Assembly: GCA_914767715.1 (NCBI GenBank)
Contig: OU612067.1
Location: forward strand, 15,879,001 to 15,939,000
Reading direction: 5' to 3'
DNA from: Membranipora membranacea
Lineage: Eukaryota; Bryozoa; Gymnolaemata; Cheilostomatida; Membraniporidae
Length of the DNA stretch: 60,000 bases
Numbering within the stretch: position 1 is the first letter of the stretch; each line of letters opens with the position of its first letter. The translations under genes were made by a program, and so were the position numbers. Of the stretch, positions 12,197-25,651 are shown one piece after another. The notes under the pieces are model-generated. The model ran no database searches, was not told where the DNA came from, and saw nothing but the letters and a program-made list of their open reading frames with translations.

Positions 12197-12760
12197 TTGA
12201 AAAATATAACCTGTTCTCTGACAAACAAACAAACTTCTCTCGCACTCCCTCAGCAAAAAGCAATTCTAACCCTCCTCAGTAGTGCTCTTAGATTCATACC
12301 TCACCAGCAGATCCCAAATCATGAAAGTCGAAGAGTCAAAATCAAATTCACTACCAATCACATGCAGAGTCCCACAAGCCTTATCCTTTTCAACCTTGCC
12401 AACAATGGATTGTTAATGCGCTTTAAAAACAAATTTGCTTACGCAGACGGCCCTTTGTTATTCTGTGAGGCAACAAGTATACCAGAGGATCTAGAAAAGT
12501 CCAATACTGCATTGAAAGATGCATCTCAACTATATAGCAGTGATCTCCTAAAACTCAACATTCAGAAAACGCAATTTAGTATCTTCTCAAATAGGAATCT
12601 AAAAGACTATTACCACTTTAATTTCAAAAACACAAAAATTGAATCACAGCTCTCAATCAATGCTCTGGGAGTTGCTCTCAACACAGACCTCACATTTCAT
12701 AACCATAATTTTACACATAAAAAATTGCAAAAAAACAAAGCTTCGAAGCATATCCTATAA
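12197..12760 (+). mobile_element. Degenerate LINE reverse transcriptase fragment
   Basis: A 187-residue open frame contains SPTSLILFNLANNGLL, resembling the GS-x-LGP-x-LFN-x-x-x-N-x-L block. Next comes FAYADGPLLF at the catalytic FADD position, here with the second Asp replaced by Gly, and LLKLNIQKTQFSIFS, matching the L-x-LN-x-x-KT block. It ends with ALGVALNTDLTFHNHNF, a weakened LGV-x-x-x-x-LTW-x-x-H. The order fits an RT palm and thumb, but the catalytic residue is lost and the N-terminal RT half is absent. Confidence 0.65.
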
Positions 12761-13305
12761 GTCTAGTGCAAGAGTCTCATAAACATCAGCGTTGCCTGAG
12801 AAGCAACTGCACTATTAATGAACCCTCATTCAGAACAAATTTAAGTAAATCAGCCTTTTTAAACATACTTCACCAAATTTACACTAAGAGGTAAATCAGC
12901 TAAAACTCTTCTGACTTTTAACTTACTCGGAACATGATACAGTAATCTCATAGATTGAATTTGATTGATCAATTGATCTTCAGAATTCTTTCATTATTTT
13001 CCCCAATGTTTATTTTGCGGCTAATCAGCTCCTTAAATGTAACCTTATTATCCCAACTTAGTTATCTTCAGTACTTTTTATTTCATAACTCATAACAAAT
13101 ACTGTTACATGTTAATAATCATAATTAATTCTGTGTTTAACTTTGGTAGTAAGCTTAGTATGTTTTTTTGCTGTTTTCAGAGGTCAGCAAGTTACCTATA
13201 ACAGAATCATTGTTGTTATATGAGTTAAATATATATATATATATAGATCTATACTGGTTTTTGCAAAGTGCAAAATGCAAAGTGTTTACTGTTGGCTTTC
13301 CTTAT
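12761..13305. other. Intergenic, AT-rich with a short (TA)n tract
   Basis: No gene was recognised. A TA microsatellite lies near 13229-13244. Confidence 0.45.
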
Positions 13306-13309
13306 TGAT

Positions 13310-13510
13310 TCCAATTTCAAATTTCCAGCAAGCTCTGAGATTGATTAAATGATCATCAGTGGTAGCAATGCCGTGTTATAATTTACTGGGCATTTGATGA
13401 AGTGTTTGCAGTGATGACGGAAAAGTTCTATTGAACCTTTAAGTGAACCTGCTTTGAGAGGAAGCATAAGCTGAACATTTTCTTGAAAAATGAAATATAT
13501 GCCAATAAAG
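13310..13510 (+). repeat. Diverged copy of 10446-10670
   Basis: Shared blocks include atttccagcaagctct, gcatttgatgaagtgttt, gaggaagcaaaa/gaggaagcataa and cttgaaaaatga. The two lie 2.9 kb apart in the same orientation. No coding content was recognised. Confidence 0.6.
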
Positions 13511-15210
13511 TTATAATATAAAAATTCATAGCATGAAGGGTTGTGTCCCTATCATACATGGATTGAAAATTTACAATCATAATAATATTCAGTAGTTTGA
13601 TCCAGGTATTCATAACATTATGACTAAGGAACATTCATTTGTGTTTAAAGTAGCATACAACCCTGGCACCACTAGATATAAATCCACTTGCAATTTGCCT
13701 TCACAGATAGGCTACATCTCAACAATGAAAATCTTAGGTATAAGCTCTGGTTCTGAAGCTGGTTGGGAAGCTGTGTTTTGTTTATAATCTCATAGAAAAG
13801 CGTAATTTTATTTTATTGAAGGCAAAAATATTGTTTCTGTAGATGGATTTTCAATTGACATGACCGTTTATATATTAAGATTAAAACAAACAAAAGATTA
13901 CTGCTTTAATTCTTGAAGCAAATACTTTTCTACATCAATTTTTTCCAGCAATAACTTTATTTTGAGAGTATTAACACTCGGCCAATCATATTGGGTATGC
14001 CTGTTACTGAAACAAAATGGTGGAAGAGAGTTTGCAATTAAAATAATTAAAGTTTTCTAATTTGATTTTCTTTTATAACATGCAAATTTAGAAGGAGTAC
14101 ATCATTACGCATCAAACATCAAAATCTAACTTTTGTGGTTGTCTGCTACTTTAAGTGATGTGACCATGTGATAGTGAGATATGCAGGGCCGCATTGTTAT
14201 TTGTATGTATTGGATACTTTTAAGATGTATGCGGCAGTAGCTGCCCAGTAGACTATGAGAAGACGACAGCATAAACAGCAGCTAATGCCTGCACTGAGGT
14301 GAGGGATGGGGGACGTCAAACCATCGACCATCAGACCATCAAGTCTTCGGTGAGTTTGCATTTACATTGTATGTTATTTCATTTATTTGACACCATAGTT
14401 TATTTAGAAGAAAATGCCTTCATCATTGATATTTAGCTTCTTATATAATACTTAAAATATCATATTTCAATTGGTCATGTTTTAGATGATTATAATTATT
14501 TTATCATTATTATCTTCTTCTTTTTCTTTTGCACTATCTTTTTCTCTATCTTTCTATCTTTTACCTTTCACTTACCATCTATACTTGAATTATGTTATGT
14601 AATCACTAAACCATACAGTTAAGTTTCTTCTATTTTGCTGAAATCTTGAATCTTGTCAACAGTCATCATTATCTTCCTAATATATCACTACTCATTCAAA
14701 AATCATGCATGGTATAGCCTATTCAACTTGTAATAACATTTGCTTCAACAAGTACTGGCAGGATATTAAAGAAAGTACAAAAAAACATGTTCTCATCTTA
14801 TATCTTATGAATCATACATACATACATTATTTTATGTTATCTTCATATCCTCTGTTACTTGCAACCATTTGTAATGACAATGATCACTCAATGCTGAATC
14901 TCCAACAGTACCAGTTCAGCATATTCAGCCTCTGGTACCCTTACTTCAATGATCGAAATGGAATGACCAACATTTAATTCTTTTGTGAGTATTCCGAACT
15001 GAGAAGTTGTGTTTACCACTTACCAGTTTACCATTCCGATAATTTTATCATAAATTCGACAATCTTAAATTGTCATTTTAATACACTTTCTTCGAAGAGA
15101 TTGGGTATCCAGATTCCAAATCCTTGGTAGATATTTTAATTATCTGCATATTGATGAGGGGGAATAAAACTAGTCAGGTACTTGACAGTTAAATTTTAAT
15201 TTTTTTTTGG
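13511..15210. other. Intergenic, no gene seen
   Basis: AT-rich sequence; a pyrimidine-rich stretch lies around 14510-14580. The open frame at 14705-14977 has no recognisable domain and composition like its surroundings. Confidence 0.4.
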
Positions 15211-15219
15211 ACATATATT

Positions 15220-15700
15220 TGGCAGACCTAAAGAATATGGCTGTTCAAATTTGTGCCTCTTTTTATAAGAGTCAGTTCTTAAAAGGAAGAAGAGGCGGTG
15301 TTCCTCCAGGATTGCTGGCTTGTGGACGTCCAATGGTTTATGGTACAAGTAACTGGTATGCTCACAAATAAGTTTGAGATTCCCATCCAGGTAATTGAGC
15401 TGTGTGAACAATATTGATCTCGAATTGTCATAGCTTAGTTAGGATTGCTTGCTGATGGGCGCCACTCAATTTATGAAGGATGTCACTGGCATACTCCAAT
15501 ATGAACTTGAAATGTCAACCCAGGTAACTGACCTGTGTGGACAATATGGCTTCTCTTTGTCATATTTATTTCTTATTAGTTCATGGTATGCAGACCCAAA
15601 GAATAACATTGTTCAAGTTTATCCCTTAATTATGAGCTTCTCATCTTAACAGGAAGAAGAGTTGGCGTTCCTACAGGAATGCTTACGGCAGGACACATTC
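15220..15700 (+). repeat. Tandem duplication of about 370 bp with interleaved similar blocks
   Basis: The block gcagacctaaagaatatgg to gaagaagaggcggtgttcctcc (15222-15310) recurs as gcagacccaaagaataac to gaagaagagttggcgttcctac (15590-15680). The block ending cccatccaggtaattgagctgtgtg (about 15380-15405) recurs near 15518-15540 as caacccaggtaactgacctgtgtg. Codon-level similarity (GRR-x-GVP-x-G-x-L) suggests old exon material. I cannot name a protein. Confidence 0.55.
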
Positions 15701-16629
15701 CTCTTTCTTCCAAAAAAGTTAATAAAATATCTCACTGTACAATAGTATATATTTGCACTCGACTAATGACGTTGAATCAATACTTTCATTTCGCTATTTG
15801 CAGCATGCAGCATGAATATTGGAAAAATTGATTTAGTTAACTAGCACTTGGTACAGTAGTTTACTGTTGTGACTGATTATTTTGAAAAAAAACTAGCAAG
15901 GAATTGATTCTTAATTGTAGTTAGATAGAAAGATATCCACTTTATTTCTACTGCATAAAATAGTACATGGTTACATGTCTATCACAATAAGAGGGAGTAT
16001 TACAGTAAAGCAAAAACTGAAAGCCAATATGTATTTGAATTGTCTTTGATAGAGGAAGAGAATTAAAAAAACTCAAACACAATATTTGTTAAGAAATTGT
16101 GTTCCTAATGCTTTCTGTTCTGTGATCCTTTATTTAAATATTTTTTTAATCATTAAGTTTTTATATTATTACTTTATTTATAATAATATTTATATTGTAG
16201 TTCATATATAATGATATTAATATTTTATCATTATTTTCGAATTCATTATATTGAATATTTTTTGTATTTTTATTAAGACCTTTAAACTAAGCCTGAAAAG
16301 TTATAGGGATCAGTCTATTCTGTTGAGGCTGCATTACTGAACACTGCTACCCACTCATTTTTTTCTTCAAGGTATTCGAACGCTACCCAGATCTGCACCC
16401 TCGGTAATAGCACTTAATAACGCCGGCCAACTGCTATTGAAGGGGAAAAGGCCCAGATTATTCTACCTCAGCCTATGTCAGGAGGGTAAGTAATACAAAT
16501 TAACCTGTGTTATATAGGGCAGAAAATTAGATTTTAGTTGGACCAAACCCCCAAGCCCAAACTCCCTCAGTGTGAATCCACACTTGTTCACTGAACCATT
16601 GCCTAATCAATACAATGCAAGACTGTTTA
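15701..16629. other. Intergenic, no gene seen
   Basis: AT-rich, with TAATATTTA-type low-complexity sequence near 16130-16280. Nothing coding was recognised. Confidence 0.4.
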
Positions 16630-17121
16630 GAGTATCCGGATATCTGGAAGAGAGCGGAAGTAAAACCACTGCCTAAAAACAAACAGCCTAGCCAATACAA
16701 AGATTATCGGCCTATATCCTTGTTATTTCATCTCGGAAAACTGGCCGAACAGATCATGATCAACAAAATGCGAGCTAAACTGTAGCAAATAATTGAGCCA
16801 ACGCAGTATACATATCAGGAGATAGTAGGCACCATTGACGCTATACACCAGCTTGTCGATGACATAACACCAGATCTCGACAAACTTAAAACCAAATATA
16901 TCCAGCTAGCATCATTGGACTTTTCCAAAGCCTTTGATCAGCTGCAACCATCCATAGTACTGCAGAAAATGAACGAGCACGAATTCCACCCTCAGATTAT
17001 CAGACTCATATCAGACTTCCGGAAAAGACGTAAGCAGTGTGTAAAATTCAACAGCTCCACTTCAGAATACATTGACATAAATGTTGGAGCTCCACAGGGC
17101 ACAAAACTTGGGCCAGTGTAA
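16630..17121 (+). mobile_element. LINE reverse transcriptase fragment (fingers and N-terminal palm)
   Basis: One frame reads PDIWKRAEVKPLPKN, then YKDYRPISLLFHLGKLAEQI, then ASLDFSKAFDQL, then NVGAPQGTKLGPV. These are the RT blocks for the fingers (YRPISLL), the first catalytic aspartate (DFSKAFD) and the region before the second catalytic motif (GAPQGTKLGP). The frame contains a TAG at 16783-16785 and stops at 17121 before the FADD motif. It is a dead fragment of a jockey- or CR1-like element; the clade is a guess. Confidence 0.8.
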
Positions 17122-19645
17122 TTGCTAAAACCGATAAAACTGTACAAAAATTCCATATCAGCATCATTGTGAGTATCCGAAAAAAGACCCCTTGCTTTTA
17201 TGTAAGCTGACAGATACAGATTGATCAAATGACTTACTTTAAAAAAGAGGAATGAAACTCCTGGTGTCCCCACAAGGTCTTTGTTGTGCGCTAAAGGTGT
17301 GCGAGCTGCAAAGCCGGGGCAACCAAAAGCCAAGGGTTGTTCTGAAAGCATCCTAGAGGGGTCGCCCACAATCAATGTTGAAGCAAGTGCAACTCCACCC
17401 CTACGCTGCAATCAACCAAAGGCAAAGGCCGAGCACATTGTTATAGAAAAAAAAGAAGAAGAAAACCACAAGTTTTAAGTAAAAAATATCAGTATCTCCT
17501 AATTTACCTTGCATTATTATTATTGTTATTATATGATGGGTCTGAATAAGTGAGTGAGTTAGATATACTGAGATGATGCTATAGAATATATTAAGACATG
17601 CACTACTAGGGGGTTGTGCATGCCCTTCCTACCGACCAAATTAGAACCACAACTCTGACACTAAAGGAGAAGGTAAAGAGAAAAAACTCAAGATGCACAC
17701 GTATTAGGTCAAACACACTGCCCAATGGCAAAAGTCTCAGATAAATAAACAATTCGTTGTGAGATGCAACAACCCTCAAGTGTACCGTTGAATGGTATAC
17801 AGCAAGTTCATTGAGTTAGATCATATGACTAAGGAACAATGTTGAGCGCAGATATTATGCCATTTATGATCAAAGGTCAATATTTAATGCGCCAGCTGAT
17901 TATATGGAGGTTTTTTAATGAGAGAGGACCAGATACAAAGATATCAAGTGCCAATTGTAGGCAAAGATCGTATATGATAACGGTAAAAACCTGCGACAAA
18001 GACATCTGAGCAGGGTAAAAATTGTTTATTTCCATAGAAGCGGCCAACATAGAGAAATAAGTGCAAGCGCACACGGAGATGCTTACAGAAAAAAAAATAG
18101 TGTCGTTCCAGAAAATACCAAAAAAAATCCAAACGGTGGAGAGAAAAAAGATCATGTGAGAATAATTGGCAAAAAAAACAGAACCAGCCAAAGACGACTC
18201 ATGGACAAGAACTGCTCAGCATACAGTGAGGAAGATAAACCAGTTTATTCGATAAATTACACAACCATGTTTGGCTCCCCGATAGAGAAAGCCGAAATGT
18301 GATGTTGACCAAAGGAAGAAAGTCAAACAGTATGGCTAAATCCAGCCCGGCCTTCTTTAGCACTGTCTTGCGTCAGAGGCAATGGTCAATAATCCCCATG
18401 TATACTTACTTTACGACAACTGCAGGATCAGAGATGTGGCCATTTACAATGACGAAAAAAGCAATGTTCACTTCAAATTCCACTGAGGTGATGAAGGATA
18501 TAGGTATAGGTACTCACGGAAAGATCATTCTAAGTAATTAGTAAAGAGGAGAAAGATTGTAGTTAATTCCAAACGCGTGATGGTGTTGTGCCTGACATGC
18601 TCTTAAAGCAGGAACATCGCCTCTCCCTTCATTAGGATAAGTAAACGCTCAGATCAAAACCATCTAATTATCAACATCCAAATAAAACAGGACAAAGGTC
18701 AGAGCAACAATTTTGGTTCAGTAAAACCTTAAATTCAGATGGCCTCTAGCTTGAAATCAGCTCAGCAGCATAACAATCAGATAATGAAATGCTTAGACCT
18801 GAAAACCATCTGTCAAACAGTAAGAATGTCTAAAAAATACTGTCAAACAGACACATATCAGGATACTGTAAAATGCCGCTAAATATCTACACCCTCATCA
18901 ACGCTGCAGATATTTAAGATACTCACAAATGGAAACGAGACAGTCAATCCCTCTGGGTGAAGACACTGTAAAGATAACTAGCAGATAGGCCAAATGTGAT
19001 GTATAGTTAAACTGTACATTTTACTGATACAATAAAAAATGACCATTGTTGTTACCAATGATGCTAGCTTTTCAAAAGATATTCGTCATGCTTGACACAA
19101 CGTCCTACTCACCAACCATTAGTGCTATTATTGGCATCAGGCTTCTGTGGCAGACTATTACAAAACAATAAAATATAGCTTAGATATCAATGATCCTTGC
19201 TGCCCCATAGATGCTTTGAATGTAGCTTGCTGACCTTCTATTTTTTTTTATAAATCTTTTTATACAAGTAAAGTAAATATAATGAAGATAATGCTGCCGA
19301 ATCAGATAACCGATGACACAGCGTTCACAATGACAACAAATCAGGCTGATGAAACCTATTTATAATCACCACTGCCATTTAGTAACACACAGCACATACA
19401 AACTGTATTATATCTTGCCGTCCAATGTTTTCAATTTACTATTTCATTTAAATCGGATGTAGCTTATGTGTTGTGGTGGATGAACAAGTCACCAGTCCCA
19501 TATAATTACAAGTTGTCCCCTCGTGGCTACAAGTGAGACAATTTCTTAACTTGTCATGTAGTGAGGTATTATTGGATGAAATTTGATGTGAAACATCCCT
19601 TAGGAACTCTTTGTAATCTAGTTTGCCAATTACTTTTAGGAGTCA
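17122..19645. other. Intergenic, no gene recognised
   Basis: A GC-richer patch at about 17260-17420 holds a 65-codon open frame with Ala/Lys/Pro-rich translation and no recognisable domain. It may be the tail of the neighbouring retroelement. The remainder is AT-rich with scattered short open frames. Confidence 0.4.
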
Positions 19646-19650
19646 GAAGC

Positions 19651-19930
19651 AGTCTAATGGTTGAGGGTAGAGACTTGGGATCTTTGAGATGCACGTTTAA
19701 TTCTCGGCGTCGGCAGTCATTTCTGATTCGCACCGCCGCAACATTTATCCTAGCCAGATCAATGCCGAACGGGAATAAAAATACCAGAGATCCACTTTGT
19801 GTTTGCAAACTCAATATGCAGTAAAAAGAATCCCTTCTGCATCATATATATAAAGGTTTCTGGGGGGGGGCATGGGTATGGGGTGCGGCATAAGCACTAT
19901 GGATCCCAAAACCTTTACCCAAGAGGGGAA
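19651..19930 (+). repeat. tRNA-derived SINE-like element, copy 1
   Basis: It aligns over its whole length with 31751-32040. The head has an A-box-like tggttgagggtagagacttgg and a B-box-like cgtttaattctc. The body carries the shared string gaacgggaataaaaatacc and gatccactttgtgtttgca. Both copies end before a CTAGAGGGG or CAAGAGGGG motif. Two dispersed full-length copies with tRNA-like heads fit a SINE family. Confidence 0.65.
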
Positions 19931-21004
19931 AACTATGTCTGCTTCAAAGATGATGATTTTACACTTGTTAATTAATTATACCTTACAGACTGTCTATTGT
20001 AAAAGTTCTTACAACTTATTTTTGTCTGGGTTCAAGAACATAACATTTAACTCATTGATCCTACGATACGCCGGTGTATCTCCTAAAATACATTACTGTC
20101 TGAAACTTGGCAACACTGCCAATTTCCAACATGATTTGGAAACCCAATGACTCATGGAAATTCCGAGTGTCTATTTATATGCCATTCACAGCTTGCATTG
20201 TTTGTTTTAGCAGGTTTGCCTTGGTAAAGACTGTAATAGTTTGGGTTCACACTGTTTGCAGGTCGACTCTGAAGTACGAGTCTCTCTGCACCGTAGCAAC
20301 AAAGCCACAACAAACTGGCCCAACTACTTATTTAAAAATTGCCTATCGAAACTAACTTCTCCCCGTTGCGGGTTGAGTGACTTTTCATTTTGAGAACTCA
20401 GTTTGGCTTGATCCAAGGAAACAACCCTGAACCGACTGGTTACACTGCGCAAAGTAGTTTGCTATTCTATTGGATGACTCCATTGAACAATGCCTTATTG
20501 TCTTCGCCAATAAGACTGGTTATATTTTTATCGCTGATGTAGAATAATCTTATAGTTTAGTATGCCAAAAATCATTTTCATATATTTTGGGCCCTTATCG
20601 TAGTATAGGTAGTGTGAATGACAAAAGTGTTTTTTACTAATCGACAAAAAAACAGCAAGAAAATAGCAAATAAACAGGTGAATAACAGTTTTCATAGATT
20701 TTAAGCCCTGGTTATGGTAGATAGTATGTAGTGTGAATGATAAGAGCGTATACACCAGAGGGCGATCATTTTCATTCCTTGCCGTGTTGACGGCAAATGT
20801 ATTTGATTTTTAGCAGCTTGCAGCAGTGTGTTTGCTGTGTATTGGTCAAGTTGGATAAATTTGTGTATGAACCCGGAATAGAAACTATGGCATCAATACT
20901 TATGTTACTGTAGCCAGTTGTGTGCTGATGTCCCGGTGAGGTCCATTCATAATATTAAAATGAAAACTATCTGAAATAAGTGACATTGTTGATATACTTT
21001 TTCA
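19931..21004. other. Intergenic, no gene seen
   Basis: A local duplicated phrase (atagattttaagccctgg and atatattttgggcccttat, each followed by tagtgtgaatga) lies at 20575-20620 and 20690-20745. No coding feature was recognised. Confidence 0.4.
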
Positions 21005-21391
21005 GCCAATTATTGGAAGCTACTAGAAGTACTTTGCCGGCTAGTTGCCAAGTTCAAAGAGAGTGAAGTCTCTGATTTAGCTTCCGTTGCCATCAAAAAT
21101 GCTCCAGATTTGGTGGATGTATTGGATGAGATAAACAACATTCGATATGAAGGTAAACTTGACCTTGGCAATATCAGATTTGCCGGAGATTTAGCAAAAG
21201 ACCTGCAAAGACTGTACACTGCACATGGCTATCAAAAGATATCACATGCTGTCATAGGCCTGAGTTTGAATACAGCTAAGTTTGCCGCAAGAAAATACTA
21301 TTTAAATGGAATAGCAAACACCAAACCAAGCCTCACTGTTTTCCTATACTGTACCACATCATTACACTGTGACATCTTTAGAACAGTATAA
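21005..21391 (+). CDS. Orphan exon for a helical protein of unknown family (tentative)
   Basis: A good acceptor (tactttttcag at 20996-21005) precedes a frame open to the stop at about 21391. It translates to a Leu/Ala/Lys/Glu-patterned segment (WKLLEVLCRLVAKFKE, then VAIKNAPDLVDVLDEINNIR, then AGDLAKDLQRLYTAHG), suggesting amphipathic helices. Composition is unlike the AT-rich surroundings. A possible donor lies at about 21153 (gaag|gtaaac), so the exon may end there or read on to the stop. No partner exon was identified, and I do not recognise the family. Confidence 0.35.
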   Translation, partial: ANYWKLLEVLCRLVAKFKESEVSDLASVAIKNAPDLVDVLDEINNIRYEGKLDLGNIRFAGDLAKDLQRLYTAHGYQKISHAVIGLSLNTAKFAARKYYLNGIANTKPSLTVFLYCTTSLHCDIFRTV

Positions 21392-24300
21392 TGATGTCTG
21401 CTCTCACAAAACAGCCAAAACTTAGCCTTATTAACATCAACACACTGTATGCTTAGAAAGAATGCATTGAAGCCTCAGAACCAACAAAACTACGGTTGTA
21501 TAGACAATATAACTCAGTTGTAGCAGCGTTGCCTGCTGGGCCATTTGTGAGAACCAGAACCATAACATTTTGATCATCATGTTATCTATAAGCATATCAT
21601 AGTCATAATAAGTTCGATGCGTTGTTGCAACGATGTTAGATAGCGCTGGCGTTAGGGGTCGGTAAACGGTGTTGTAGTTTGTGCAAGGGACATTTCCGTT
21701 GCTATTTAAATACTCTATAAATAGACTATTAGCCCTTGATCGGACATTTCTGAACAATAGAATGCAGTTCTATTCTGCGCATGCTCAGCTCTGGCATGAT
21801 CTCTGCAAAATTGAGTATCGGAATTCCGAAGCCAACTGATTGGCTACCTGCTCTGGTGACATACTCCCAAAGTGCGCGGATTTGTTATTAATAGTTATCA
21901 TCTCTTGTCATTATTAGCTGATTTTGATTGACAGTTTATGCAGGGGATATCCCATTTCCCCTTTCCAAAGTTGCAATCAGAACCCAAACTAAACTTATTG
22001 TTCTTGCACATGCGCAAATTCAAGTCACGTATGATGCATACTTAGCCTTACGACACCTGCTTTGTGGTAATGATAGCTTAGTTTATCAGTGATCTACATG
22101 CCCAGTCAGATCATGAGAGTCAGTATGATGCAGTACTCTTATCTTGTCACGCAGACCAAACCTATCTGTGTCAGAAACCAATACAATCACTAGTCATCTA
22201 GTTGTTGTACTGTTTACATCACAGCTAAGAGCACTCAGTTAACCTGTAAGTGTATTTCTCTACAACTCTTTTTACAATGCATACACATGTATAATTCTAG
22301 ACAACACAAATCTCATATTTCTTGTGTTGTTGAATTGCCATCCCTGGCATTCATTCTTTCATGTGTAGTGTACAACTTGTCAACGTATAAACATGTCCTC
22401 ATAATCAATTATTATTTACATTTGATGTACACAGGACTAGTCCCCTATGCTCATAATTATTATATTGGATCGCTATTATATCCGCTCATAATGTGTGAGT
22501 TTTTCTTTGTGTACTATTTTGAATCGTGTACATTTTTCCTTTGGTTTATGACGTAACCATTCATTTAATTGAGGAATTAATTATGACAAGAGAGTTTTTC
22601 ATTGTTCGATGGTTGTCAGCATCACACCAGCTATTTCTCGTAGCATACTCATTCGCTCATTCGTTTTTCTCTCTTACACATATTATTAATTCATTTTACC
22701 TTTCCACAGGTTTACCAGTAAATCAGGAAAATAAATACACTGCGTCATTCACACGGAACTTAACATAGCCTCCCAATACAGTGGTGATGTAACACAGGGA
22801 TTGCCTGCTAATGCCCGATGCCAATTGAAGGTGATCACCTTGAAAGTTTGAGAGACCACAACTTCCTCAATATTTGGATTCTAAAGCTGGAAATGGCTCA
22901 AAATGATAGAATAAAATATGGAGGATAAGAAGTGTTTTAAAATCAAAAGTAAGTCTTTAATAATAGACAGCGTAGAGTAGATGAAACATTGCTCGGTATC
23001 TTTGTGATCATGAAAAACTCATCTTCCGTAGCATTATAAACATTCTTTTCACAAATCAAGTCTTTAATGTGCATGAATAACTCCTGCTGAGTACAGAGTG
23101 TATATGGTGTGTTGGTACCTATCAGGAATAACTTATGCCGATGGGATCGACAATAGACCTCAAATTATCAATAATTAATAAATTGATATTTCTGCTCTCT
23201 TATGAATTGCTTATGCAACTATGAACAAAAAGCCCATTGGGTGGAAGTGCGGTCAGCTAGCTCATTTCTTTAAAACTGCCCCTGATCTGGATTTGCTCTC
23301 CCTTAAGGCGGTGACTGTCATCAGGATGGCAACAACTACACCAAATTGTAACAACTGTTGGCAAATTGAATTGAACTAATTATAGGTGCACCAGGCACAG
23401 TCACAACAATCAAGTGTAGGAGGGTAACATTAAATCTATTATTATTATATTAGTTTTTCCCCTGCATTTGGAGTCACTCCTCTTTGACATGTCAACTCTT
23501 TGGTCATGGGTTACCAGTAGAATGGAAGGCAAGTTTATTTCTTGTGATCTGTGATGACCTACCTGATTAGGTTACCTGATCACAAGCTACTGAATGAGGC
23601 TGCATTATATTTTTTCCTGGATATAGATAAGAGAAAAGTTGAAAATTATACAGCACATCCACAGGGAATGTAATCACCCAAGAGATCGTTTGAAGCTTTT
23701 TTTACAACCGTATTTGGACAAGGTATTTGATTAAGCTAGAGAAAAGGTTGAGGTCTACAAATTGAGGAGCTGGCTGACCATTACCGGGAAAGTAGTTCTT
23801 TTCAACCCGGCTGTTTTCAAATTTTTTAATATTTGAGAACAGCTGGGTGTAGGCGCAGGTGTTGTCTTAGAGAATACGCAACATTTTGACCTGTGAGCTT
23901 ATCCATCCTCTGCCAAAAAGAAGATGGTAGATGAATGCTTCTTCCTTTGCCCTAAGACAAATTGGCTTAGGTCTGGTACATTTGTGGCCTGAGGCACAGA
24001 GTCTTTTTTTTTCGAACAACTCGGTACGCTATGTTTCAGATGAGTATAGGCATTGGCGAAAATCATTTGTTAAGAGCTTCTTTCTGTGCGACGCAGATAT
24101 TTCTTTCCGTCTGTATTCGAAAACACGGCACCAGGTATTTTAATGCTAATAAAGCCAAGCCCATATTATGGACTCATTGAGCTGTATCAAGATATATTTG
24201 TTAAGTGAGAAGATTTTTTGTGTCATCATTTCCGATCTCAAACAGAAATGATTTAGTTGTCAATAGCAGTATCAAAAATAAACTAGAATTACTACTGTTG

Positions 24301-25125
24301 TTTTCTGTCAACAAAGCGATCTGGAGCTTAGAATGAACTCTGAAATATAGCAGCAAGGTTTATATCACGAGGATTTATTTCTCAATAACTCCTTTGAGAT
24401 AATGAAGGTACAAACATACAAAGAAAAAGAATTTGGCAGATACAAGCAGTTACCTCCTTTTCAGTTATGGGGAGATAATTTTTATTATTATCATATGACA
24501 CGGGTCTGCGTAAGGTTCTGACTCCTTTGACACTTTTCATGTTTGTTTGCTGTTGATGTCAGCTCCTAAGTACATAATTCCCTCCATTCTAGCTATAAAC
24601 TATATATCTGTTAATGCTATGATTGTCATGGTGGATTTTTATTGTTCTCATTGATATTGATATTGTTGGTGTTGATGGTCATTCACTGTCAGCTACATAT
24701 CAACCTAAACACGTAGCTTGCATAGTTCTTTATGAAAGTTGCATTCATGATACTTTTGAATGTTTTTTTGTGGCTTCAGAGTGTTGTGTCCCGGACAACC
24801 CCTGATTTATAGGACATACACATGCATTGCATATAATTTCGAATTTGGATGTCAGTCGGACACTCAATGCACTACACTCTGGTACCTTGCTTATTTCTTA
24901 AGCGACAATTGGATGGGGAAGTAAACTTTAATTTTAATTAGCCTCTGGCCAAAAATTAAAGCTATGCATTAATTTGGTGTGTACACAAAAATTGAATGGT
25001 GTGTTACACAAAGCAATTATGTTTTTATAACTAAATGAACTTTAATGACCAAGAGAAACTCAATGTGAAAACTACATGGTGAAAACGAAGTTTCAATAGC
25101 TAACACGCGACTTTGATTTATGTTA
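21392..25125. other. Long intergenic stretch, no gene seen
   Basis: Apart from scattered short open frames of ordinary AT-rich composition, no CUB, CCP, RT or RNA signature was found. Confidence 0.4.
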
Positions 25126-25230
25126 GCGAGTCAACAATATTATTCAGCCAACAAGGTAGTTCTTGTACTGCTTGTTAAAAAAGATTGTAACAGAGAGTCA
25201 GAGACCCACAACAAAGGTAGTGAATTGCAC
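25126..25230 (+). repeat. Copy of upstream DNA at 25-130
   Basis: The phrases gcgagtcaac, cagccaacaaggta and cttgttaaaaaag match gagtcacc, agccaacaaggat and ctgtttaaaaacc at the window start. Both lie upstream of receptor-family first exons, so this may be duplicated promoter-proximal sequence. Confidence 0.4.
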
Positions 25231-25651
25231 AGCAAATTCATGTCCTACAGTCAGTGTGCTGAATTATTGACATTGGAATTTTTTTTTTTGCATGGTGCAT
25301 TTATTTACCTTTGCTGCAAAGGTTCTAAATTATCATGACTGGGTTTAACTGAGAGTAATTTAACACCTCAAATGAAACCTAATCAACCAGAGACACAACA
25401 CAGTCACAAACAGAGTTTCTTTAAAATACAAACACTGAATTTCAATGGATATAATGTGGGCATAGGTGATAGATTAAATAAACCATTCACTTTTTTATAG
25501 TGAGTCATGAAAATGTTGAAATGATACATTATTGTGCCAAAAAGGAAGTTGGCACTGAGAGTCTTAAAATGTGAGCTGAGCAAAAGCATTTTGAGCAAGT
25601 AAACGTAATAGCTAAGAACAACCTTACCTTGCCATCACATTTAACATAGCA

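Noticed and set aside
12069-12263. Minus-strand open frame overlapping the LINE fragment
   Set aside because: It is a shadow; the plus strand carries the RT-like blocks.
10446-13510. Reading the repeat pair as a single transposon with long terminal repeats
   Set aside because: The interval holds two unrelated LINE fragments in separate frames, and the repeats do not begin and end with matching short termini or visible target-site duplications.
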